Assembly: GCA_027490665.1 (NCBI GenBank)
Contig: JAIXXP010000100.1
Location: forward strand, 1 to 34,425
Reading direction: 5' to 3'
DNA length: 34,425 nt
Source: Cryomorphaceae bacterium
GTDB taxonomy: Bacteria > Bacteroidota > Bacteroidia > Flavobacteriales_D > Crocinitomicaceae
Part shown: in pieces, positions 8,274 through 17,100 of the stretch
Layout of the letters: the number at the start of each line of letters is the position of its first letter
Position numbering within the stretch: the stretch's first letter is position 1
Notes under the pieces: generated by a model
What the model saw: only the letters and a program-made list of their open reading frames with translations
Database searches by the model: none
Told to the model about the DNA's origin: nothing
Made by a program: the position numbers and the translations under genes

Positions 8274-9397
8274 AAATAGGCATAGTCCTTTACCCCACTT
8301 TTGGTGGAAGTGGCGTCGTGGCCACAGAATTAGGCAAGGCTTTGGCTGCAAAAGGCCATGAAGTGCATTTTATTACCTATTCTCAGCCGGTACGCCTGGG
8401 TTCTTTTCGTGAAAACATCTTCTACCACGAAGTTTCTATAACAGACTATCCGCTTTTTGATTTTCAACCCTATGAAACGCAACTGGCCAGTAAAATGGTC
8501 GATGTAGTCAAATACGAAAAGCTCGATATTTTACATGTGCATTACGCCATTCCGCATGCTTCAGCCGCATTTATGGCGCAGCAAATTCTCAAAGCGGAGG
8601 GCATCTACATTCCTTTTGTCACCACTCTCCACGGTACCGACATCACGCTCGTCGGAAAAGACCCTTCATTTGAGCCAGTAATTACCTTTTGCATCAATCA
8701 TTCCGATGCCGTTACGGCCGTTTCTGAAAGCCTCAAACAAGACACCTTAGCACATTTTAAGGTGACAAACGATATCCAAGTGATTCCCAACTTTGTGCCG
8801 CCGAGCCCACCGCATGGTGCAGAAAGAGCCTATATCCGGAGTAAATATGCCAAGGATGAACAACCGATTCTCTGCCATATCTCCAACTTCAGACCTGTAA
8901 AGCGCACTGAAGACGTCATTCGCATCTTTGCCCAAGTGCGTGCTCAAAAAGATTGTAAGCTCATGTTGGTAGGCGATGGCCCAGACCGCTATGCCTGCGA
9001 GCGCTTGTGCCGCGAACTTCATTTGTGCAACGATGTCATCTTCCTTGGAAAGGTCCGCGACACCGTACATGTTTTGGAAATTGTCGATGTATTCTTGTTG
9101 CCATCTGAAACCGAAAGTTTTGGCCTTGCCGCACTCGAAGCTATGGCAGTGGGCGTACCTGTGGTATCTTCAAATACAGGTGGAATACCTGAGGTCAATG
9201 AACATGGCGTTTCGGGTTTTCTTTCAGATGTCGGGCAAACCGATCAAATGGCTGCATACGTACTCGATATTTTGCATCCCAACAATTTAGCTCAAATGAA
9301 AGCAGGTGCTTTGCGCACTTCCCAAAAATTTAGTTTGTTGGAAATCTTACCACAATACGAAGAATTATACCGTAAATTAGTTCAAAAAAAGGCATGA
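8270..9397 (+). CDS. bshA: N-acetyl-alpha-D-glucosaminyl L-malate synthase (bacillithiol biosynthesis)
   Basis: BshA is a GT4 glycosyltransferase that joins UDP-GlcNAc and L-malate in the first step of bacillithiol synthesis, in the cytosol. The 375-residue length is typical. The start [20 protein letters not shown] is diagnostic, followed by HFITYSQPVRL, HVHYAIPHA and TTLHGTDITLVG. The C-terminal Rossmann half carries HISNFRPVKR, LMLVGDGPDR and the GT4 E-x7-E element in ETESFGLAALEAM. The gene overlaps its predecessor and its successor by four bases each (ATGA), so it lies in the middle of a coupled unit. bshB and bshC are not in this window. Confidence 0.95.
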   Translation: MKIGIVLYPTFGGSGVVATELGKALAAKGHEVHFITYSQPVRLGSFRENIFYHEVSITDYPLFDFQPYETQLASKMVDVVKYEKLDILHVHYAIPHASAAFMAQQILKAEGIYIPFVTTLHGTDITLVGKDPSFEPVITFCINHSDAVTAVSESLKQDTLAHFKVTNDIQVIPNFVPPSPPHGAERAYIRSKYAKDEQPILCHISNFRPVKRTEDVIRIFAQVRAQKDCKLMLVGDGPDRYACERLCRELHLCNDVIFLGKVRDTVHVLEIVDVFLLPSETESFGLAALEAMAVGVPVVSSNTGGIPEVNEHGVSGFLSDVGQTDQMAAYVLDILHPNNLAQMKAGALRTSQKFSLLEILPQYEELYRKLVQKKA

Positions 9398-10080
9398 AAA
9401 TCGGTGTTTTGTTATCCGGAGCTGGCGTTTATGACGGCGCAGAAATTCAAGAAGCTGTCTTGACACTACTCGAAATAGAAAGATTAGGTTACGAGGCAGT
9501 TTGTATCGGCATAGATGCACCACAGCATCATGTTGTCAATCACCTTAACGGAGCAGAACAATCCTCGCCACGCAATATGCTCGAAGAAGCTGCGCGCATT
9601 GCCCGAGGTCAAATTCAAGAAATTCGCACCGTGGTTCCGGCCGATATCGACGCACTCGTCATCCCGGGCGGTTTTGGCAGCGCCAAGAACTTTTCTACTT
9701 GGGCTTTTGATGGACCAAACGGGCACATTCGCCCCGACGTCAAACTATTGTTGGTCAATATGTACAACGTAGGCAAGCCCATCGTTGCCTTGTGTGTAAG
9801 TCCTGTGCTTTTGGCGCTTGCATTTGAGGGCATGGATCCTGCTCCAATCCTCACGATAGGAAGTACCCAAGTGGCGTCTCCGTATCAAATTTCAGGCTTT
9901 CAAGAAGGTTTGCAAGCAAGAGGAATGCAAACGCAAGAGTGCAGTATTCAAGAAATTTGCGTTGATACCCCAAACCGCATCATTACCGCGCCATGCTACA
10001 TGCTTGAGGCCAGTTTGCCGCAATTGCAGCACAATATTCAACAAGCGCTGTTAGCCCTCCAACAACTCCTTGAAGCCTGA
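9394..10080 (+). CDS. elbB: ElbB-like isoprenoid biosynthesis glyoxalase (DJ-1/PfpI superfamily)
   Basis: This 228-residue class I glutamine amidotransferase-like protein is of the ElbB (YhbL/sigma cross-reacting protein 27A) subfamily. Signatures are VLLSGAGVYDGAEIQEAV at the N-terminus, a central VIPGGFGSAKNFSTWAFDG, and the nucleophile elbow IVALCVSPVLLA, in which the Cys is the putative catalytic residue. E. coli ElbB has been reported to have weak glyoxalase activity and genetic links to isoprenoid output. The true role is unsettled. The ATG overlaps the bshA stop by four bases, and the 3' end overlaps the meaB start by 11. A link to thiol and aldehyde detoxification alongside bacillithiol is an attractive inference only. 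Confidence 0.88.
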   Translation: MKIGVLLSGAGVYDGAEIQEAVLTLLEIERLGYEAVCIGIDAPQHHVVNHLNGAEQSSPRNMLEEAARIARGQIQEIRTVVPADIDALVIPGGFGSAKNFSTWAFDGPNGHIRPDVKLLLVNMYNVGKPIVALCVSPVLLALAFEGMDPAPILTIGSTQVASPYQISGFQEGLQARGMQTQECSIQEICVDTPNRIITAPCYMLEASLPQLQHNIQQALLALQQLLEA

Positions 10081-11098
10081 TCAAACACATATAAATAGCT
10101 GGCTTGCGGCCCGCAAGTCTCAACGTGCCGAGCGCAATGAAACCTCCTTACTAGAAGGCCTTCAAAAAGGTTCGCGTGCAGCCCTTGGCCAAGCAATCAC
10201 GCTTATTGAGAGCAGCAAGCATGCTGATCAACTCAGCGCTCAACAATTGTTGCGCGCCTTGCCTCAACCGGCTCAGATAGCCAAGCGCATCGGTATTACA
10301 GGCGTTCCAGGTGTCGGTAAAAGCACGTTTATTGAAAATTTAGGTTTGCAGTTAGTTGCGAAAGGCCATAAAGTGGCGGTTTTGGCCATTGACCCATCAT
10401 CTTCGCGAACGGGTGGCAGTATCCTCGGCGACAAAACCCGAATGGAACGCCTCTCTCAGGAACTCAACGTTTTTATTAGGCCCAGCGCTGCCGGACGCAC
10501 CCTCGGTGGTGTGGCCAAGCATACCCGAGAGGCCATTGCACTTTGCGAAGCTGCAGGCTACGACATCATCCTTGTCGAAACAGTAGGGGTTGGGCAGTCC
10601 GAAACGCTCGTACATGGCATGGTTGATTTCTTCTTGCTTTTAATGTTAGCTGGTGCCGGCGACGAACTTCAAGGTATCAAGCGTGGCATCATGGAACTCG
10701 CAGACACCATTGTGATTAATAAAGCAGATGGTCAAAATGAAGCGGCAGCAAAGGCCGCGCGTTCAGAATATGCTGGAGCACTTCATGTGTTTAGCCACCG
10801 CCCAGACAACTGGCAGCCTCGCGTGTTGTGTACATCCGGAATCAATGGAACCGGCCTTGCTGAACTTTGGTCTCAAATTGAATCCTTTTTTGTTCATATG
10901 CAGCTCAATGGAGCCCTCCAAAACAAGCGCAAAGACCAAGAGTTATTGCTATTTGAACAATTACTAAGCGATAGCCTTCAACAGCAATTTTTAGCAGATC
11001 CGGAGAAAAGAGCAAGATATCAGCAGCTCAAACAAGACTTGAGTCAGGGTAAGTTGCTTGCCTATGAGGCTATTACAGCTTTTATAGGCACTGCTTAA
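10070..11098 (+). CDS. meaB: Methylmalonyl-CoA mutase-associated G3E GTPase chaperone, TTG start
   Basis: MeaB/ArgK-family GTPases load and protect the B12 cofactor of methylmalonyl-CoA mutase in the cytosol. The 342-residue protein shows Walker A GVPGVGKS at 78-85, LAIDPSSSRTGGSILGDKTR (switch region), VETVGVGQSE and the base-specificity motif NKADG. The start is unusual. The reading frame is closed by a TAG at 10052, and no ATG or GTG lies between it and the conserved LEGLQKGSRAALGQAITLIES block, so the TTG at 10070 is the only plausible initiator. It overlaps the last 11 bases of elbB, suggesting coupled translation. No mutase gene is in this window. The stop overlaps the convergent CotH gene in TTAA. 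Confidence 0.93.
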   Translation: MKPDQTHINSWLAARKSQRAERNETSLLEGLQKGSRAALGQAITLIESSKHADQLSAQQLLRALPQPAQIAKRIGITGVPGVGKSTFIENLGLQLVAKGHKVAVLAIDPSSSRTGGSILGDKTRMERLSQELNVFIRPSAAGRTLGGVAKHTREAIALCEAAGYDIILVETVGVGQSETLVHGMVDFFLLLMLAGAGDELQGIKRGIMELADTIVINKADGQNEAAAKAARSEYAGALHVFSHRPDNWQPRVLCTSGINGTGLAELWSQIESFFVHMQLNGALQNKRKDQELLLFEQLLSDSLQQQFLADPEKRARYQQLKQDLSQGKLLAYEAITAFIGTA

Positions 11099-14094
11099 TA
11101 CTTCAGGATTTTCAGATTTTCTAGGCGCTCGTCTCCTTTGTAAACGCTGATCCAGTAGATGCCAGCTCGTTGTGCGGTGAGGTCTAAGGTGGTCTCATTG
11201 CTTTCTGATACAAGTCCTTTTTGAATTAGTCTTCCTTGTAGGTCAAACACCTCAAACTTACATGCTTTGGCAATAGTTTTGTTGTTATGCGTCAAGACAA
11301 AAGTACCGTTTGATGGGTTCGGAGCGATACTGAAATTGATGTCAGGGCCATCGGGAGGTAGGGGTACAACCTTGAAAACAGCTGTAAATGTTTGGGAATT
11401 CTGGGTCACATTAACATTCAAACTATCAGAAAGGCTATCTGTAATATTGCTGGCTGGCAACCAATGAGAAAATAGGTAGCCAGGCTTGGCAATAGGTTGC
11501 ATTTCAATAGGCACACCATCAAAATAAGTGCCCGACCAAGGGTAGGTTGTAGGTTGAATGGTATTGAGGTGAATCTCACCAGCTAATGGTGGTTCAACTG
11601 CTAAGTTAACCTGTACTTTTTTGTTGAGATCAAATTGCAGACGCAATTGATTGAACACAAAAATAGAACGACATAAAAGTTGTTGCTGAAAAGTTTCGTG
11701 ATTTTCTTCAAAGGTGGCCATTTGCCCAGCAATATTATTGGGGTCACCCCAACGGGCAAACTGCAGCGGCATTTCGGGTAGCATCGATTCGTAGAATGCT
11801 TGTTCTGTTGCAATTAGCTGTTCATCGCGATAGCTCGTATTCATTTGGTCTGCAAAGCGATTGATAAAATAATTGCGGTAAGCTAAATTCTCGATGCTTT
11901 GTTTCCAAATATTGATGTACGGATTGTCTTCTGATTGCCCCATCATGTAAGCGATGTGGTTGTCGGTGCAGTTGGTCCAGCCATTGGGCTGCATAGAAAG
12001 TTCGAGGTCAATGAGCGCAAAACGCCAACGTTTCTGACTGGCGTCTGAACGGTAAATTTTGATGTTGTTCCCGGGCCAATCTACGTTGCCCATCCAAGAT
12101 TCTGCAATAATATAATCGGTGTATTGTTTGAGGTCGAAATATTGATCGGCGTCTTGCCAATAACTTGATGAAGAAGGGTCTAGCGCATTGAAGCTTGCGT
12201 AGTCCGTCCAGAAATGATCGACATCTCCTTCCACAGCGCGTAAAATCAGGTTGTACCAATAACTCAAGGAAAGGAGCTCGATGGAATCGCGAGTAGCGCC
12301 ATCGTGTTGTTCAAAATACTCTTGATTGAATTTTTCGCGCAGTTCGTACAAACCGAAATAAGAGCCATTGATGTAAACACTTACAGGTCGGTAACTTGAA
12401 TAGTAATTGTCTGAGCCTTCGCTCATCATGCGCACCTGACTGGCGTCTTTATAAGGTAAGGTCAAGAATTGATTGGAGCCATTTCTGAGGTAGATATCGC
12501 TGTACAAAGAACGGTTGGGTCTGTCTGGAATAAGCGGGAATTCAACCGGTTTATCGCCGAAGGTGCCATGGGTAAAACTGAGTCTGAATGAATGTTGAGG
12601 ATGTGAGCGGCTTCCTCCAGCACCGCCATCCATGCGCATGCCGGTTTTACTTTGGTGTATGATCGGATGGGTTAGTCCTGTATCTAAGATAACAGCGTAG
12701 GCAGGTTTGACCCAATCGGACCACCAGTTGTCAAAGATGCCACTTGCTCCGTAAAGGTTTTGATTGGGTGTATTGACCAACAAAATAGGAGTGGTGTGCG
12801 AAACATTAAAAAGGTAGGTTTCAACTGCTTGTTCGCTAGGGAGTAGCGCTGGATTGCCAATTGGAAATACTTTTGCTCTTACAACTTTGTTTGAACTGAT
12901 GTTGATTGGCCCGGTATAGCTCGGCGCGTTAATTGTGGGGTCTTCACCGTCTAGAGTGTATACAAGTTTTCCAATGTTGTTCGGAACGGTTGTCGTGATT
13001 TGAACACTTTGCATGCCGTTGTAAATCCCGCTAGCCAAACTAATTTGAGGGCGCGCAAGGGTATCTGAAAAAAGTTGGCTACCATTGTTGCTAGCACCCG
13101 GGCTTGGGTCCATCCAAGTGAGGTTTGAACTTCCGTTTGGAAAGCGACCAATCGATACATCTACCTGTGGGCTCGTGATTTCTAATTGGTCCTGAAGCTG
13201 ATTACTTGGGTTGAAGAGGTAGACATGCTCACCGGTACCATTTAATTTAAAATCAGTATGAAACTGCTGGCCTTGAAGTGGTGTAAAATTAGCGTCTAGA
13301 GATGCAAGCGAGGTATGGTTGAGGGCAATATCGACGTAGTCGTAAAATTCTCCGTTGGTGCTAGCTACCTGAAAAGAGAGCGAGGTTATTGGTCCAGCGC
13401 TTAAGCCTGCCGCTTGCAATTCACTTGCTAAAATCAAAAATTGATGCCGCGCCCCCCAATACCAATTGCCATAAGGGGCAGGGTATTCTGTGTTGCTATT
13501 TGTAATGGTGCCATTGCCAATTAAGGCATTATTGAGTTTCATATTTGGTCTTTGGCTGTAGGTTTGCCCGATGTTATTGCTACACGCCGCAGGTGAGCCG
13601 TCTACAAAACTTCCAATGGAAGAAACAAAAGGAGTGGCGCTTTGATAAAACACGGAGTTTTCGGTGTAGCCTGTATTGTTGTAAGAACATACATTTACGA
13701 TGACATTGGAGCTGCCATCCCAGATGAAATTTTGGGAGAATGGGTGGGTATTCCAGCCTGCAGTTGGATTGAAATTCGTGGTATTATTTGTAGCAATAAA
13801 TGGGACACTCGCATAGCGGTCTTTGCCACTACAAAAAACGCGCAAAAACGATTGAGGCAATAAATTCACGCTTGGAAAAACCCAAGCATTGATGCCATTT
13901 AGTTGATCGGCTAATTTCCAATTCTGAAGATTAACGGTACTTGCCCCGTTGTTGTAAAGTTCTATCCAGTCGGGGGCATCTCCGTTTTCATCCTGAACTG
14001 TTGCTGCGTTTTTGTTACAGCCTTCGTTGATCAAAATTTGTCCATTGACAAACAAAAAGCAGCACAAGAAGCAAAATAAACTGATTATTCTCAT
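11095..14094 (-). CDS. T9SS type A secreted protein with lamin-tail and CotH kinase-like domains
   Basis: This 999-residue exported protein has a signal peptide (MRIISLFCFLCCFLFVNGQ). A lamin-tail domain follows at about 20-140 (ILINEGCNKNAATVQDENGD, DWIELYNNG). A chitobiase/FN3-like segment lies near 345-425 (LVYTLDGEDPTIN). A CotH kinase-like domain runs from about 445 to 800, with GMRMDGGAGGSRSHPQHSFR near 485, YFGLYELREKFNQEYF near 580 and ALIDLELSM near 693. An InlB-type repeat near 840-910 (GYLFSHWLP) and a type A T9SS sorting domain over the last ~81 residues (IAPNPSNGTF, YKGDERLENLKILKY) end the protein. Known CotH members are protein kinases of spore coats; the Lys often seen after Pro in the SSR-x-x-P-K motif reads Gln-His here, so activity is doubtful. 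The start sits just after a terminator. Confidence 0.9.
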   Translation of the reverse strand: MRIISLFCFLCCFLFVNGQILINEGCNKNAATVQDENGDAPDWIELYNNGASTVNLQNWKLADQLNGINAWVFPSVNLLPQSFLRVFCSGKDRYASVPFIATNNTTNFNPTAGWNTHPFSQNFIWDGSSNVIVNVCSYNNTGYTENSVFYQSATPFVSSIGSFVDGSPAACSNNIGQTYSQRPNMKLNNALIGNGTITNSNTEYPAPYGNWYWGARHQFLILASELQAAGLSAGPITSLSFQVASTNGEFYDYVDIALNHTSLASLDANFTPLQGQQFHTDFKLNGTGEHVYLFNPSNQLQDQLEITSPQVDVSIGRFPNGSSNLTWMDPSPGASNNGSQLFSDTLARPQISLASGIYNGMQSVQITTTVPNNIGKLVYTLDGEDPTINAPSYTGPINISSNKVVRAKVFPIGNPALLPSEQAVETYLFNVSHTTPILLVNTPNQNLYGASGIFDNWWSDWVKPAYAVILDTGLTHPIIHQSKTGMRMDGGAGGSRSHPQHSFRLSFTHGTFGDKPVEFPLIPDRPNRSLYSDIYLRNGSNQFLTLPYKDASQVRMMSEGSDNYYSSYRPVSVYINGSYFGLYELREKFNQEYFEQHDGATRDSIELLSLSYWYNLILRAVEGDVDHFWTDYASFNALDPSSSSYWQDADQYFDLKQYTDYIIAESWMGNVDWPGNNIKIYRSDASQKRWRFALIDLELSMQPNGWTNCTDNHIAYMMGQSEDNPYINIWKQSIENLAYRNYFINRFADQMNTSYRDEQLIATEQAFYESMLPEMPLQFARWGDPNNIAGQMATFEENHETFQQQLLCRSIFVFNQLRLQFDLNKKVQVNLAVEPPLAGEIHLNTIQPTTYPWSGTYFDGVPIEMQPIAKPGYLFSHWLPASNITDSLSDSLNVNVTQNSQTFTAVFKVVPLPPDGPDINFSIAPNPSNGTFVLTHNNKTIAKACKFEVFDLQGRLIQKGLVSESNETTLDLTAQRAGIYWISVYKGDERLENLKILKY

Positions 14095-14098
14095 AGAG

Positions 14099-14106
14099 CG
14101 AATTTA
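14099..14106 (-). promoter_or_regulatory. Near-consensus -7 box (TAAATTCG) of the CotH gene
   Basis: On the minus strand TAAATTCG, one mismatch from TAnnTTTG, ends four bases before the ATG at 14094 and begins one base after the T-tract of the preceding terminator. Confidence 0.35.
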
Positions 14107-14107
14107 C

Positions 14108-14134
14108 AAAAAAAAAGCCCGGCATCGCCGGGCT
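14108..14134 (-). terminator. Strong intrinsic terminator of the SprB-repeat gene
   Basis: Read on the minus strand, AGCCCGGC (14134-14127) and GCCGGGCT (14123-14116) form an 8-bp GC-rich stem with a 3-base loop. It is followed by a run of nine T (14116-14108). It lies 27 bases past the stop of the 14161-17706 gene. Confidence 0.92.
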
Positions 14135-14160
14135 CTTCTTGACTATTAACGTGCATGTAA

Positions 14161-17100
14161 TTAGCGCACAATTTGTAGTGCTTTGCGCACGATAGCATCA
14201 TTGCTTTGGAGTTCTAAAATATAAGAACCATTGGCAAGCTGTTGTGTCAAAACTTGGTATTTTCCTTCTCCAATTGTTGTCAATTCAATGTTTACTTTTT
14301 GTCCGAAAGAATTGTAAAGAACAACTGAATTGAGTACAGGGCTTGCAATAAAGAAAGTACCTGTGCTTGGGTTAGGATAAACTTGAGCAGAATTGAGGTC
14401 GGAAATATCTAGTCCAACAATAGAGTTCACAACGATAGAATCTGCATACGTACAACCCAAAGAATCGGTGATTGTTATGACGTAAGTTCCACCATCGATA
14501 TTGTTGAGATCTTGAGTTGTGGCGTTGTTGTCCCAGCTGTAAGTGTAAGGACCAGTTGCACCGCTAACTGTTAAGTCAATTGCACCATCTGTTCCGAATA
14601 CCGCTGGTGTTACTGACGCGCTCACAGACCAAGCTGTTGGCTCATTGACCGCTGCTGCAGCAGTTGCAGTACAACCAAATGCATCGGTAACTACTACTGA
14701 GTAACTACCTTCTCCAAGACCAGACAATACTGTTCCTGAGGTAATTGCACCAGCCCAGTCATAAGAATAAGGTGCGGTTCCGCCAGTTGCTGTAACCGTG
14801 ACGCTTCCTGTGTTGGTGCCAGAACAAAGCGGATTTGAAGAACTAGCCGTTGCAGAAAGATTGCTCACTGCAAGCACAGTTACAACTGTATCAGTACAAC
14901 CTAAGCCATCGGTTACCACACAAGTGTAGGTACCCGGACCAACTGACGTTACATATGTGCTGGTATTAGCTGTACCCAACCATTGGTAGGTGTATGGCGC
15001 CACACCATTTGCAGCACTAATTTCTAAGTTACCTGTTTGAGCACTGTTACACAATACATCTGTGCCATTTGCAACTGCAGCAAGGTTGGATAATTCCAAA
15101 AGTGTATTGGTGATAATCACAATACAGCCAGTTGCATCTGTTACTGTACACTCATAAGTGCCAGCTGGGATGTTGTTAAGCGCAGCTGTAGTACCTTGAT
15201 TATTGGCCCAGCTGTAAGTATATGGTTCAATACCCTGGCTTGCAGTTAGTGTAACAGAACCTGTAGTTTGCCCACCGCAGGTTACGTTTTGAGCCGTAGC
15301 AGCAACAGTTAAGTTAGAAAGACTAGGTACAATAACGCTTACAGTTGCAGGGCAACCATTGATGTCTGTGAGTATGCAAGGGTATTGACCTGCGCCAACA
15401 CCTGAAATAGAATTAGTAGTAGCGCCATTTGACCACAAAAAGTTGACGGTTCCAGTACCACCCGTGGTTGCAATACTTGCTCCACCATCGTTAGCTCCAC
15501 AAGAAGCAGCGGTTGTAGTTACAGTTTGGTTGTAGGCAACACAAGACTTGAAAATCGGGTTCACAACAAAAGAGTAGTTAATGGAGGCTGGTGACTGCCA
15601 GTTACCTGTGTTTGCTTGATCCCAACGGTAATAGGTCATACCTGCACTAAAGTAATCAGTTGAGGTAGCCAAGCGAATATTGCCATTGGCAGAGGAAGCT
15701 TGATAAACACCAAAGAAGTAGGTGCCTGGGCTTAAGTTTAAGGTTCCGCCTGAAATCGGAACTTTAACTGTAACGCCATTTAGGTTGTCTGCAGCCGTAG
15801 TTGTGTATGTAACAGTTGTTGCAATAGGTGTAAGGTTTGGAACCATAGTACCAGTTGTGGTATTCAGTGTGGTGCCATAAATATTCACGCTTGCTACATA
15901 ACCTGTTGGCGTGCCCGGATTGAGCACAAACATGACGGAGTCTAGGAAATCGTTTTGTGTGATAGTATAGTTATTACCAAAAACGATGTTGTTAGCAACT
16001 GTAGTTGCGTTCAAACCTAAGGAACCTGTAACGCCAACGGTACGCGACATTTCACCAGTTGTTCTCGTGAATGTTGTTGTTTTGCTGTTGTTCTGTGGAA
16101 TTTGGTCACCTGCGTTATTGAACACATAATCTATGGTATATGCGCCCAATGCTGTTACCGCAAAGTTTGCTACAGTAAAGGTATCTATTTGTCCGGCATT
16201 GAGGTCCTGCGGAGCACTTGTAGCTGTATAAATAACTGCATTAGATGGGTCTTTTACAGTTACGGTCATGGTTACACCTGTAGTTGTTGCCGTACCGGTG
16301 TTGATTGCACGTGCCCAAAATTGAAGGTCATTTCCTGTTAATGATTGACGCGTATGGATTTTCGTATTTTCGCCACCTGGGTTGCGGTTATTTAAGAAAG
16401 CGATTTCATCGCTAGGATCTGATCCGAATTTTGGACGTATCATAAATGCTGGGTTTACACCGTACGCTTCTACGGGTGTCCATGCGCCTGCAGCGCCAGT
16501 TCTTACTAAGTTTTTACCGGCAGTAAAGATGCTGAGGTCTCCACCAATAGGGAAAGAAGTTGTCCCTGTTTTTTTGATCGCAATAAGGTACTCGCCTGCA
16601 GTTACTGGAATTGGAGTTGGGAAGTTGTGGAGTCTTAGTCCGGCACCGTTGGCTGTAATGTTCGCTGAAGTGTAGAGTGGTGTTGTAGCCACAACTCCGT
16701 TTGTAACTTGGAAAACTTGTACGTTGTAAACTTGTGTTGTTGAGGTGCTTTGTACATAATATACAGCACCAGTAAGGTTGTCGGCACCATAAACAGTGTG
16801 CACAACGCCTTGAGAGTATTCTAATGTTGAAGACCAGTTGTAGGCAACTTGATATACATTGTTGTCTCGTGCTGTGTAGTTGTAGTCTAGAATGAGGTTT
16901 TGGGTGCTTTGGTCATTGCTAATTACTCCATCTTGTTGTGTCTGTGTTTTAATGTACTTGATGATATAAGATTTGGAGGAGGTTAAAACAGGAGCCCATG
17001 TTCCAGATGTAAGTACTTGTTCGGAGCCAATTCCCATTGTAACAGGTGTGCTTGCATAGGTCTGTATTGGAGTTGTGGTATTTGGCAATTCGTAGATTTC

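Noticed and set aside
14423-15525. Periodic repeats that might look like a CRISPR or satellite array
   Set aside because: The period is about 230 bases, the frame is open throughout, and the units encode SprB-like protein modules.
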